64,000 nt of DNA, taken from contig OW028573.1 in the NCBI GenBank assembly GCA_932294295.1, positions 69,851,829-69,915,828 of the forward strand, written 5' to 3'. Source of the stretch: Alitta virens (taxonomy: Eukaryota; Annelida; Polychaeta; Phyllodocida; Nereididae). Made by a program: the position numbers and the translations under genes. Below are positions 11,109 to 24,139 of the stretch, piece after piece. The notes beneath the pieces are model-generated. The model was not told the origin of the DNA, searched no databases, and saw only the letters and a program-made list of their open reading frames with translations. Positions within the stretch are counted from its first letter, which is position 1. Each line of letters begins with the position of its first letter.

Positions 11109-14100
11109 AATAGACTGACCACTGTGGACATTCATCTCTTGCACGCCACTGCTGCACAGCTGTGAAATTCACACAGCCTAACAGTTCACTAAATTCACAC
11201 CAATGTTTCCATAATTTTGCCATAGTTTAAATACGCAGCCAGTGCGACGCCAGTGTCTGTCTGATTGGCCAAAAATAGTGCAAACTCAGTACATAACAAA
11301 ATTGCTATACAGTGCAATGCAACCATGTTAATCAAATGAGAATTCCAGCCATCAGTTACAGTTCAACTGTGCACCATGGCATGTGAGCTGCACAAATCGG
11401 TACAAAGCTGCATTGTTTCAAGTTACACAGCTTCTTCAGTTTCATTCTTTATTCCTTCTTCATTTGTTTTATGATGTGAAAAGTAGGCCAGGTTATTGCA
11501 TGAAGGTTGAGATGGAAGACGTGCCACGGATTAAATTTTGTGTGTATTTAATTTCACATGGAGAATGCATCACCATTTGCGGAGCTGTGAAGCAGGGCCC
11601 AGTTGCCTAATTCATGAGGGGATTGATGGAAAGGTCAAGGGGAAGAAGAGAGGGGACTTGTTTACCGGAGGCGTCAGTGCGTGTTTTGAAGGCAGCCTGA
11701 CATTGGCATCCTGTGGTGGCAGGGACACATCTCAGGGCAGCAGCAAAGCCCATGATGAGATACAGAGTTGGGAGAATACATCAAAGCAGCTCACTGATTA
11801 TGGATGGCACATGCTGCGCAATTGTCAACTCCCCTAGGCCTGGTCTGACACATCACATCCTAGCAGGTCGTCTCAGGTAAAAAGAGCCAGCCATCAGGCT
11901 GCTGCCCTGGCTTGCCTTGCTTGCCCACCCTGCTGATGCTGCAGCCACTTGGTCTGCCACACGGTCTGCCAATGGGTCTGCCACTACCGAGCAATGATGG
12001 GTCACCTCAGAGGACAGCTGCTTTGCCTAGCTGCCTGTCTACCAATTGACCGCTCTTAAAATGCTGCAGTGACAAACTGCCAGTGAAGCAGAAACTATTT
12101 TACGAGCGTCACATCATGTCTACGCAGCCGCCCAAGCACATAATGGTCGCTAGGCATATTGGTCCCCTGGTGTACCATCCTAATCCATACTGACCTTTCA
12201 GAATTGCACTGCGGATGACACCCGTTGAGCTGCAATGACAATTGATCAGTCCTCTATACCAGAGAAAATAAGGCAGTGTCGCCCAAAACGGGAGTAAATA
12301 GACTTACTGGGAAGATTCTCAGGCCAAGCCAGTAATGATGCGAAGTGTGGTCTTATAGCACACGTTCTGTGACACTGGGCTGACTCGGCTGAGCAAGATG
12401 AACAGTGGCCAAGAGGTCAGGAGCTAAGTACGATCTATTGGTTTGTTTGTAAGAACAAGAGGAGCCAAGGAGCAGAGCGCAGCCCTGGAGGACGCCCTGA
12501 GTGGCGTGAGTAGACCCACGACGTCACTGGCGACGAATGTCTGGCCCCACTAACGTCCTTGTTTCCTGGTCAAGCAGGTAGCGTATAGAGTCTGGCGGTG
12601 GCCTCCCCCTCCTACTCAGCAACAAGCAAGGCTACCGACTGGCTAGCTAGCTGGCTGACTGACCATTGTTTCAGACTGTAGACGAGACCTAATAGAATTC
12701 CAAAGCGGCTCAAGTGTGTTGCTTTGCCGTGTGGAATGAGGCCGAGGGCTTTGGCAGGACTGCGGGAGCCACGATGCCATGCCCATGATTCCACATCGAC
12801 TGTTATTGACGGGGTCGTTCAGTGCAAACACTCAGTGTCGTCTGTGAGAATCCGGCGGGAATGCGCTGCTCCTCTCTTATTCCAAGCACACACTTGTGGG
12901 GCCCGAATCTCAGCCAGTCCGGGATCAATGAATCATTGGCCACACGGGCATTTAGTGTGCATCCCTCGCAATAGACAGACACTGACAGCCATGCCCACTT
13001 GGGTTACAGGTGGCACTGGCTGTCTACGGCGCACATCTAAATTAACACAAGAGTATCCATGTGAACCACGGAGTGGCCTATCAGCTTTCGTGACATCGAA
13101 TGGCCCGAGTTCTAGTCTTCTAGAGTTCTTCAGTAATGAGCAGTGCAAGGCAGGTAAGCATGGCCCCCAGCAGCCATGGATCACCTTAGAAGCAGCAACT
13201 ATACAGATCCAGAGGCAGTCAGCAGGACCCCTTTAGCCAGATAACAGCTTATTGATATTCTATTAAGAAAGGGAGGGCGAGCGGCAGGCCCTCTACTTGG
13301 CTCTGACAAGCGGGATCATGCTCTGTCTAGCTCTGTGCTCTGTGGATTTGTGGAGGTCGCCAATCATGATAGATTGGATGCAATAATTGCGCCCGCCCTG
13401 GATGAATTGTTTGCTGAAAGCTCCTGGCAATATAAGCCGGCACATCAACTCACCTTTACAACCATTTCCGTGTGGACTATCCACGTCTGTCCCCGACTGG
13501 CTTTACCCACACTATCCCTATTTCCAACCAATGTCGCAAGACATAAATCAACAAATCAATAGTTTCTCATTATGTTGAAAACTACAGCCATAAAAGACCA
13601 TGGAGGGCCGGGACGACGATTCAATTGGCACTATTCGGCTTCGTCTATCAGCCTTGGGAATCAATCTTCACAACTCTGGCGGTGCAATATTTCTTGCCAG
13701 TCTAGCACAACACCTCGAATAATGGGTGAGTCGGCTTTCCGTCCCCTGCCCTATAACTATCCCTTGACACCGTCAAATCAAATGCCAGGTTCCACACAAG
13801 CATCTGCTGGGGGACCCCAACCATATTGTTTTCTGCAGTCAACTCCGGCACGAGCCAATTATGGCCCCAGGAAAGTAAATTGTGAGTGATGAAGACTTGT
13901 TTTGCCTGGGCTCCCAGGAGCGTATCAATGTAGGCCACTCATGGGGCTGTCCCGGTGAGCCAAGTCCACTCAACAAAAGTGCACAAAAAGTAGCTGTTGT
14001 TGCTGCTTTAGCTTTAATCCAGCCAGATGACCACGGTGTCCTATTATCTGTGAGTTTGAGGGGATTACAAGATGTCCAAGAGGTCGGTCTAGATTTTCTT

Positions 14101-14294
14101 GTTGCGCATTTGCGCTGTTAACACTTGCGCGACGGATTATGGGATCAAATTGCCTGCAAGTTGGGGTTATGAAAGCTGCGTGTTGATGGAGTTCTGGCTA
14201 AATCAGATGGCAAGCGAGGCCAGGTATTAGCGAAAGTGGAGATGGATGGGCCCGGGGAGACAGACGCGGCAGTGTAGCTGCTAATGGCACTGAC

Positions 14295-14411
14295 CTGTTG
14301 CTGGTGCTGCTGATAAAGCTGGGCACTGCCTCCTGCTCCGATATGGGGAACATGGGGTAGCATCAGGCCCGCATAAGGAACCAGGGCAACTGCAGTCTGC
14401 TGCTGCTGCTG
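14295..14411 (-). CDS. Possible Gln-rich cassette exon within the RRM1 intron
   Basis: A minus-strand open frame (14145-14642) contains a protein-like part: a Gln run, then TAVALVPYAGLMLPHVPHIG, then AGGSAQLYQQHQQQ at donor CAG|GTCAGT, in phase 0. A cassette starting at the CAG run would be phase 0 on both sides and fit between KKKNQ and ALLEM, splitting RNP1 of RRM1. The acceptor (CATCATCATCAG) lacks a pyrimidine tract, and an open frame of this length is expected once or twice by chance in a window of this size. Hence a weak call. Confidence 0.18.
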
Positions 14412-17400
14412 ATGATGATGCCATCTCTGTGCCTCCAGGTCGCCATTATACGCGTAGGTCATTTTTCGTGGCCAGGAGCATATCACAACGTAATCCCCTG
14501 CATCACCATTATCTTCATCATCATCATCAGCCCGTACCGTCCAAGAGAGTGATGTTTCTGTGATCTGGCCACTACGCGCATCCTGCCAGCTACGTGCTGA
14601 TAGGTCCTGCCTTCCAACCTGCCCTACTTGGCCAAGGTCCACACGAGGTCAGGAGGCCGCCACACAATGCAGCTTGAGGGCCTCACCTCTGTCTCACATT
14701 CATGCACTGTGTATTTGTGCCTTAGAGCAAGTGGCTAGCCCTAGACCATCTGGTCCCAAGCACCGCGTGTCTCAACCTTTCCTTGACACTCGATCACATA
14801 CCAGTCTGACAAAAACACAGTCCCTGATTTAAGGTCCTCCCCTTAGCTCAGATCACAGTGATCTTTGACCCATCCTATTCCAACATCTGCTGTCCACTGC
14901 CACTGCCATTTTCAACAAAGTCCGCAAAGGGACCACACAACTGATCACCATTCAGCACACACAAGTTGATGGCAGCAATACACGGCCCTCCTATCGTGTC
15001 CATCAATTACAAGAGAATGGAAGGAGATGGTTAGCCGTATCAAACTGCTGCACCAGTCTCCCTGGGATACCGCATCCTCCCTCAGCCCACAATTACGTTA
15101 GATCTACATGAGCCTGCTCTAATTGAAACAATCATGTCACCCTGTAACCATCATGAAATCATGACAAGCCACATGAACATTCAACTCGCTTCACTTTGCT
15201 CCAGTCCATCTTGTTAGTGTCAATTCTTGGCGTTTCATCCCTAATTTAATGTCACGCCCCAGGGCCACCAATTCCTCTGACACACTTTTTAAACAGACAA
15301 TTCTGTGGGTGACAGGTGCATGCACACATATGTTCAACACTTCAAGGGGCTTTTTCGTGTGTTTAAGACAACAAGAAAGCAGTCTCTGTAGATCTTTTGA
15401 CTAGAGGCCATGTTGTGTTTTATGTGAAACTTATTCTTCATAAGAACGTCGCCCAGTATATAACACAGGAAGACAGGCAATCCCCTCCCAAGCCCTTGTT
15501 GTTTATAACTAATACATTCAGTATGCTTGGAGGCACTTGGCAGGGGCAAGCGTCCTTACAGGCCTATTGTTCTATGGTCATGTTTTCATTTCTATATATA
15601 TGTATATGGCTAATCGAAAATGTAACCCAGAGTGAATGAGCTGCGCCCACTGGTCATTGATCTAATATAAATGGGCGGTTTTGGCAATCAGTTTGTGCAT
15701 GACCTGAGGACCATTGGTCAGTATTTAGTTTCTGTGCCTCCCTGTGACATTTATGTTTGCCAGAATAACATATGCACATGACAACCATATGCATGCACAC
15801 AAACAGTGTACTTGAGTGGCAGAAAGGGGCCTTGGAAATACCACAATTAGTATTGCTATTTGAGGCACACGCACATACCTTGAAGGCTGAAATTATGTCC
15901 TGTGTCATTTTAAAGGCCATCCCTATTAGGCTCAACAGCACAACAAACGCAGAGCCACTAATTGCTATTGATTGAAGTGTGTGTGCATTCCAGTGAACTG
16001 CAACAACACGATATTTGGTGGCCCCAAAAATATATGACCATAAAGAGAGAAAATGGTGCGATTGTGAGAGAGACAAGTGAGACATAAGAGAGACAATGAA
16101 GGGGAGTCAGGGACACACTGGGATCCTCCATTCATCATCATCAGGACGAGTGTGCGCTAATCAAGGATGACAAAGCCACGAGGACACTTAGTGTGGGAGC
16201 GACGTGTGGCAAGTGCTCCATTCCAGGCACCACATGGCACACCTTGTGACAACACCTGGCTACCTACAGCACCACACAACTGGGTAGCCAGCCCAACACA
16301 ACAAGGTTCCTTGCTTCTGCTGCCAGGCTAGCTAGCTACGTCAGCAACTCCTTGTGTCTCTGCCACCACCATGCCATCATCATGGTAATCTCACATTAAA
16401 GGTGCTTGTAAGAGACTTTGCCACAGACTCAATGATCATGTTCAACAGGTACCAAAGAGCATCTCTTTGATGGCACCTGCAATTTTCGGCCTATCTATGA
16501 TCAAGAGGCAGCAGTCATTAGGGCCAGGCAGATCGCAGTGCACGGAGCCCCAGGAGCATTGGGAGAGGGAGGGAGTAGAGCTGGAGGTAGCTCCTGTAAT
16601 TGGCCGTCTTAATAACAGCGCAGCTCTGAAAGTGTGTTATGATGCACTCTGCAAGCAACCAACATGGACAAAACCGAGTTCTTTCTCCCTCTCAAGAGCA
16701 GTGTTTAAGGCAGAGAGAGGCGGAAACGGGTCTGCAATGAAGAGATGGGCGGGATGGAGATGGATTAGGGGGAGGCAGGGCAAACTGCCTACAATATGCT
16801 TTTCTCTAGGTGGGCCAAGGTTAGCCAACCATCCATTCTGCTCGTGTTTACTCGTTGGCCCGAGGCCTTGAGACTGGCTGCCTGCAGCACCCCACATGAC
16901 CTCCAAACACTGACTTCAAGTAGGCTGAGTTGCAAGCTGAGTTGCAAGCCTCAGTCACTGGCACCAGTCAGCCCTGCAACTGTCAGCAGCCCTGCTTGAG
17001 CATCCTACCAAGTAGTGCCCAAATGCCTCTCTGCATGCCTCCCTTGCCCTATTGGAAGCACATGGGCGCCCTCTCGGGTCAGCCAGGTCATATTCCAATG
17101 ACATTCCAGGCAGTCCATCGCAACAGGAGGACCTATCAAACGACCTCCTCTCACACGAGCCACGGCCAATTTATTGCAGGCAATACTTGCAAGCCCGTAA
17201 AGGACATACACTCACAGCCAACGACCCTCCACCTTCCTGTTAGAAAGACAGAGAAGAGTTTTATAGCGATGTCATGAAGGGCTAGAGGGCCATCACAAGT
17301 GCTGACTGATAGGCCCAGCCACTTCTTTCACCTGGCTGATTGAGTGTAAACATCTGCCCCTACAGCTTCTTCCTTCCCCTCTTACTAATGTATCAAAAAA

Positions 17401-17850
17401 CCTGAGTATCTATCTGCATGTGCCTGGTGCAGATCTGCCACAGACCTTTCTGTCAGCTCCATCTTTAACCTTGCTTTTAAAATAAACCCTCCAGTTGGAA
17501 CAATAAACATGCAAGGAGCAATGTTGTCTGTAGCTTGTGTATGGATGAGGGACTTAGCCACCTGTACACAGTCATGAAGCCCAGTAGAACAAGGCAACAT
17601 GGCGAGGGCCTCATATGCTGAGTGCACAGACTGCCTTGAGCCACCCAGTCACCCAGTCTTTCTTTGCCTTGTTCCTTTTCGTCTTCTATGTAACTAGAGA
17701 AGCCTCTGCTGCTTAATGTATGACGTAGGTTTTTAAATCCCTCATTGCTGATATTAAAGACATCTGCTATTTCCTATCAATATTTAATCATCGCTTCCTG
17801 GGGACTGACAGACATTACATCAGCCTAATATACACTCCTATTACAAGGAG

Positions 17851-17864
17851 CCCCCCCCCCCCCC
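17851..17864 (+). repeat. C14 homopolymer
   Basis: Uninterrupted run of 14 C in the 14.4-kb intron. Confidence 0.9.
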
Positions 17865-20595
17865 TCCCTCTCATCTTCACCTCGCTATTCATTAAAACAA
17901 GCAATTGGCGACATATTCAGCTGAGCACATGATCTTCACACAAGGTTATCACATCTTATCAGAGAGCCGGGCAGCAAAACAGTCTAGGAAACTGCTAGAG
18001 GCTCTTTCATAAGACATGACTTATGGGATGTGGCCTGACAGGCCAACCAAACACTCCACATAAGCATCCCTCATCAAACATGCATGTTGCTACAGAAGAA
18101 GATGAAGGAGGAGAGGGCTGCAGCCATCTTGCTTACCCAGGGAGACTGCTGCTGCTGCTGCAGTACAGTTCAACAGTTATTCAGGGATAGTCATAAAGCA
18201 GGCAGACTACAAGGCAGCCCCCCAAAACTGCCAATGGGCCTCCCTGGGTCGAATTAACTCCCCTGCACTGTATCACTCAGCATGATGCATTTGGAAATGC
18301 GCCAGTCCCAAGCTGCACACGAAACAATTCTCATGCACTGATTATTATGCTGCAGCAGTAACTCACCATGCATAAAGACCTGGATCGCCAAATGACACAC
18401 GGTCATCCTTCATGTATTTTTGCCCCAACCAATGACTCATGCTTTAAACGGCCCAACATAAATACCGATCCATCACTAAATTTAGCAGGTTTTGCAGGCG
18501 TACGCGTCACTTTTTGACAGAGCTTCAAATCCACAGTTATCTGATTTACGGTACAGTCTACATGGGCTAATCTACGCCCTGGGGTGGCTGTATTTCAAGT
18601 TGAGAGAACATACACCAACTGTCAACAACAAGTCCATATCTAAGAAGCAATGGGCCGACTTCTGCCTACTCTCAACTACAAGAGGTTCCTCGTGCAGCTT
18701 TCCACTCCGAGCCAGGGGAGTACATTTTTTAGCAGCAGGCTGGGGATGTAGAGCACATTTTAACATTAGATGGCCTGGTTTCCCAGCCCAGCCAGGTGCT
18801 CACAAGTACAAGTTAAACTCCCGCATGTTGTCTCTGGCAAACACATTTCCACATAATGCACTCAAAGAGTTTTGTGGGTATTAAACAAAAAAGCCCGAGG
18901 TCTGTTTGGACGAGCATTCAACACAAATGCTGAGTCTAGCCTGGTGAAGCAACAGGATACATCAATTTCTGGGGCAGTGTAACTGCTGCTGTCAGCAGGA
19001 TGTCCAGCTGACCTTGGTGATCCATTAAACCCTCCAACTCTGCCCTACACTCAGTATTAAACAGCTCCCTGGTGCCTATTATGCTGTCAAGTCCGGTTCG
19101 TCATAATTCTATTAGCAGCAGTAGAAGCAGCAGGCGGGTTGATTTAAAAGCTGTCGATGTTAGAACAAGATAAGTTTAGGTGCTGCAATTGTTATTGACA
19201 CGCTTGGCGAGCAAAAAGAGAAGCAAAGAAACTGAGACAAGGTGCAGGGGCCCGTGGGAAGCAGGCGGCGTGTTGTTTTAAGGCACTCGTGATTTATCAA
19301 TTCACCAAGAGAAAGCAGCGAGGTGTGTGCCTCCTTTTTACATGACAATGTCGAATCAATCTTGTCCTGTCCTAGGATGTCACTCAGAGCCAGGCTGGCT
19401 GCAGTTTCTGCTGCTGCAGGAGGTGAGAGAAGATGCGGGAGATGCTGTGGTCATGCAGACCCACACCTGTAGCGCATGCAGACCTTTTTGTCTCGACTGC
19501 AAATTCACATGCCACACAAGCTCACAGTCGTGCTTCACTTTGAATTTCAATTCAGCCCTTTGCAGGGTGTGTGTTGGGAGGACTTCCGAAGCTTTTAAGA
19601 AGAGAGTTCGATTCATGACTTGCAGATCACGATTCCATCACAACTCACAACATGCTCTGTTGACTGAAGGAGTGCTGTTGTTGGTCTGTGTACATCTGGC
19701 TTGAGTACAATAAAAATACACTGGCCAACTAGCAACGTCCTGTGGCACCAGCTCATCCCCACACTTAAACACTAGTATTCATAGACTCGGGACACCAGAG
19801 CTCCAAAAAACCCAGCACCATCCCCCTGGGTGAGAATATTCATAGTGCAAACTGTTTAGCATGCTAGTTCCTACAACACACAAACATATACAGCTACAGT
19901 GGTATGTTTGGACCAGTTCTCCTAGCTCCCATCTCAGTTTTGATTCTCTTTACACTTATTTTCTGCCTGCACGTCGAAGCGGACTGGTCTAGGATGACAG
20001 ATCAGCAGATACTTTTTTACAGCTTGGTGTAGGTGGCGTGCATATCAATTGACAGTGTTGTAGTGACACACCAGTCCCTTGTCAATCATCCCTGGATTCC
20101 AGGCAACCTCCTTGGCCTACTTTCTCAGCTCTATTCAGTGTATTCACCCGCATAGTTTTCTTCTTGAAGAACTTTCCCTTTTGGTATTCCAGCATTCTGA
20201 CTCATCCAGTTGAATTAGAGCTGAGAGGTCTTGGCCTGCTGCGGAATTATTCCAGCCCTTTTTCAACTATTAACACGCCCTACAAACAAGTTGGTCAGGG
20301 GACAAAACACCCACCAGCACAACACAAATTGAACACAGTGAATCATTCTCAATGCAACGCACTGATGAGGTTCAATCTCACATTTTTCAAACCCATTCGT
20401 ACCCAGGCACTTTGTATGCGTGGCAGATACATTAAACAGCAAATGACCATGATTCATGAGATCTAAAACTTACTGTTATAAATTACTGAGTAAATTGTAA
20501 CAAATGGAGTGGTATTTAAGCGATATAAATGGCGCAATTACCATTGAATTTAGTCTATTTAGAAGGGGCGTAGGTAGGCAATAGCCAATACTGAC

Positions 20596-20742
20596 CTGGT
20601 TTTTCTTCTTGGCAAGGACTAGGTTTGTCATGCGGCCGAAGGGCAGACCAAGTTGGATGATCTCGCTTTCGGTGGCATCGCTTGGCACTCCTCTCAGATG
20701 GAGCACTCTGCTGGGCTTGGCCGCCTGGATCTCCAGTTTGAC
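20596..20742 (-). CDS. PTBP: PTBP exon: RRM1 first half (RNP2, α1, β2)
   Basis: A 147-nt, phase 0-0 exon of 49 codons. The acceptor has a strong tract (CTTTTGTTTCTTTTCAG) and the donor is CAG|GTCAGT. The peptide opens [11 protein letters not shown], then RNP2/β1 RVLHLRGVP, α1 [15 protein letters not shown] and β2 [13 protein letters not shown]. Vertebrate PTBP3 reads SRVLHLRKIP and LGLPFGKVTNLLMLKGK. The leading VK completes the second basic cluster of the nuclear localisation signal (KK|VK; KKFK in vertebrates) across the junction with the exon at 32159-32263. Confidence 0.96.
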
Positions 20743-21350
20743 CTGAAAAGAAACAAAAGTACAAGAACGTCAATCCACGTGTCAGATATGCACCAGGCGA
20801 CCTCAACATCCTTTCAGCCTTGTCGCCACAATTACACGCTGTTAAACACAGCCTTCATTGCTTCTTTAATTGAAACCCTAATTGCCAAATTGGACATGTG
20901 AAGAATTCGATCAACTATAGCACAAACACCACACCCCAGCCCGGGCCAGCCATGTCATTCTAAGCGAAAAGCCTGCATTGAGAATCGACAAACCAAAGGG
21001 TTCGTTTTGTGGGGGACCTGCCGAACGTGACTGCAGCAGAGGGACAGTTTAATGGAGGCGAAAGTTGAGGGGAAACTTTTAAGTAGGTTCTTAACCTATG
21101 CGAAGGAAACTGTAGTAGGAGAAATGCTACTCCATTTTCTTGTCCTTGCCAAGGCAGAGGTGTCATTTCCCCGAAGACCATTTAGGGTGAATCTATTGCT
21201 TCCTGCTGCATTGGCGTAGGGAAAGGTCATGCTGGATTAGTGGCAAATCTCACAGCCCTCCATGCTCATTACGGCGCCAGGGAAAAGGTCACGCCCATGT
21301 GGAGTGAGACGGAGCCTCAGCTGTCAGGCCACTCTGGACCCGTCTTGAAG

Positions 21351-21380
21351 CAGCAGCAGCAGCAGCCAGCTCAGCAGCAG
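21351..21380 (+). repeat. Interrupted CAG cluster
   Basis: CAGCAGCAGCAGCAGC, then CAGCTCAGCAGCAG. Reads CTG in the PTBP transcript. Confidence 0.8.
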
Positions 21381-23942
21381 GTCTTCTTGCAAGAGCCAAT
21401 CTCTCTGAGGACTCTATGAAATGCTCCGACAAACAATATTGCACTCCCCTTTCCCCGGAGTCCCTTGACAACAGGACAAGAGGAACAGGGCGTTTTGATG
21501 TGAGCACATTAGGTAGTGCGCAGCGCCTCGTGTTTTTCTGGGCCATTTGCTGGCCTGATTGTCATCCAAGTAGGTGTGGATGAGGCAGGCGTTGGGCAGA
21601 ACTTCTTGATGGCGTGTTTCCTCTCCAAGGCATGGCTGCGAGTCTTGAACTGTCAACGCCAGCCCGTCCTTCACAACTCTGACAGCTCCGTCTCAGCCAT
21701 TCACACCCTCTCAGCAGCACCACAACCAACATTTAGTCACACTGTTTTTGGTATAAAAGAGAGACAACGGAGTGCAAGGAGTTGTCCAGACTGCAGCAGC
21801 AGCATCTGTAGCATCTTCCACCTGTGTGTCTTTCTGTCTCCAGCTGCCTAATGTACAACACAAAACGTGTCTCTGTGAACAGCATATACACAACTGTGCC
21901 CGCAGCCACAAGAGCTGGAAATTGCAAAAAGCAACGTTTGTAGGCACAGACAGCTTCTAGCTTAATCTTCCCCCCATCCCCCACAATACCTCTGCAATTA
22001 CACTTCTCAAGTGTTACGTGCACGACGGCTTTTAATCGAAGCTACGCTTTTAAGAATCAGCCTGGCTCATACGACAAGGACTATCATTCGTAGCCGTCCA
22101 TGGGGATAATGACAGTGTATCTCCTGTTTCTCCTCTATCTTTTCATCTCAGCTTAAGGCTGCCTACTGCAGGTGGATCACAGCCGCAGTTTTCAAGTTGC
22201 CATGACTCTGCTAATTATGCAAAGAGTATTACACTGAACACTCGGGGATGATTGCTGTCTGTGCAAGGTCCATGAGTGCTCTGCATAGAAAACACACAAA
22301 ACTGTTGTTCCCTTCTGTAATATGAGCTAGTGAAAGTCCTCCAAAAAATGTTCGTTTTGTATATCATGTCCTCAATAAGTATCCGTTTCTCAAAAAGGTC
22401 TTGTCCTCCATTTAAAAACTAAGCCACAAGGTTGCTTGTATATACTATAGTCAATGTCCCTGGGTAGAACAATAAAATAGCTGGATTTTATGACTTCCAT
22501 TCATGAAAAACGAGAGAAGATTGAAAGAAGCCACTTATCACCCTCCCCTATTTCTCTATGCCTCAGTTGAGCTGAAGTTGAGAACTGGTATTGTGAACAG
22601 CAGCTGCACCCAAATTCATAAGGAAGAACAATAAGTGGTCAGCCAAGCTCTGGCTGCTGAACAATACTGACGGCCTCTGGGGAATACAAGCAGCACACTA
22701 TAAAGGAGTAAAGAGAATTGCACAAGCTCCAAAGGGTCTTTTGATTGGAGAACTCTTGTCTGGGAGCATTCTCACTCCGCTCATGGCCGTCTCATATCTG
22801 AGTGCGAAGATGTTCATTTCCCAGTGGGCCAAGGGGGGCCTTGAGTGGCAGGCTCAATGCAATGCTGCACTCTGCACCTAGGCACATGTTACACCAGAGC
22901 CAGCAGAGCCACTAGAGCCACTAGAGCTGATCCCTTTGTGCAATGCTGCAACACACAACGGCTATGGTAGAAAAAAGGCAGCCACTACAGAGTAGTGAGT
23001 TGGGTCATGATAATGTCACAGCAGCTCTACTATAACCTATTCCAGCATCACCCCCATTGTACTGGTTTTGACATAATATCACCACCTGTGCACAACATCA
23101 CAGTGCTGCTGCCTCCATTTCAAAATAATAGATTACCCTAGCAACCGCAACAATGATATTTTCAGGAGGATGTAATTTTTTATCGACCTCATTTATTGAC
23201 GGTTGGCTTAACTCTTCCCTAGATGATACACATTGCTTGCTATTATAAAGCTGCAGTTGAATACACAATAGCAGTGTAGCACACATGAAAGTACAAGGGT
23301 ATTACATGTGCAGGGGATGTATATTGGATGTTAATATACATGTTCAGAACAGCTCAAATTCCATTTCGAGGACGGAGAAGAATTATACAGTGGTAACAGT
23401 TCAAAGCAATCTTCAAGGCAAATGTAAAACTTGCTTAAGAAAACCTGTTTGCCTAGGGTGAGCAAATGCGTTTTTCTACAGCATAAACTGCACAACACAT
23501 ACACATGCAGTGACATATCAATGGGATTGAATGGGGTCTATCCATCTTCCGTATTTAATAAGTATGATAATATGGGAAAGAGCATTATGGTAGAAAAGAC
23601 TCATACATCTAATTCATACTTCTGCATGACAAATGTCTAAGTTGTTTGCATGGCAATGAAGGAAATTACACCAATCGTCTGGCTGAGCCATTAAACATAT
23701 TAATGCACATAAGTGAAATCACATGGATATTGCAAACTTTGTAAGCCTTTGTCTGTTGCTAGGGGTTTTCTTGATGCTTGGGAACTTATGAGAAGTATAT
23801 TTTCTTTTAAATGGTGTGAATCGTTTGCAATCATCTAACACATTATACGGTGAGATGATCACCTGGCATTAGGCAGACTTGTCCGGGCATGAATGGAGGC
23901 TGTGCAAGCAATATCAAAGTCCACAGAGAGGAAGGCGTCAAT

Positions 23943-23990
23943 GCTGCTGCAGCAGCAGTAACAGCAGCAGCAACAGCAGCAGCAACAGCC
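23943..23990 (+). repeat. Interrupted CAG cluster
   Basis: About 48 bp of CAG broken by CAA and TAA triplets after a short CTG start. CTG/TTG in the PTBP transcript. Confidence 0.85.
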
Positions 23991-24117
23991 GTGTCTCTTA
24001 AGATTAAGCCTAGCATTAGGTCACGTTGGCAGGCAGTAGAAGTCACGCAAGTTCATACATGATTTTGACCACCAAGTAAGAATAATAAGTCAGTAAGCAA
24101 CAGCAACCATCATAAGA

Positions 24118-24139
24118 AGCAGCAGCAGCAGCATCAGCA
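24118..24139 (+). repeat. Interrupted CAG cluster
   Basis: AGCAGCAGCAGCAGCATCAG; CTG in the PTBP transcript. Confidence 0.8.

Larger units (their letters stand above)
6166..20595 (-). other. PTBP intron, 14.4 kb, splitting RRM1
   Basis: Large intron between β2 and RNP1 of RRM1. It carries several short tandem repeats (6861-6888, 7021-7050, 7373-7428, 8874-8931), a C14 run (17851-17864), a few CTG/CAG clusters and the possible Gln-rich cassette at 14295-14411. No independent gene is supported. Confidence 0.85.

Noticed and set aside
12724..13236. 170-codon plus-strand open frame
   Set aside because: No domain or homologue recognised; composition looks like translated non-coding DNA.
13450..13476. 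Strong donor AAAG|GTGAGT on the minus strand
   Set aside because: No acceptor with a pyrimidine tract within 150 nt upstream and no sensible peptide; probably a cryptic site.
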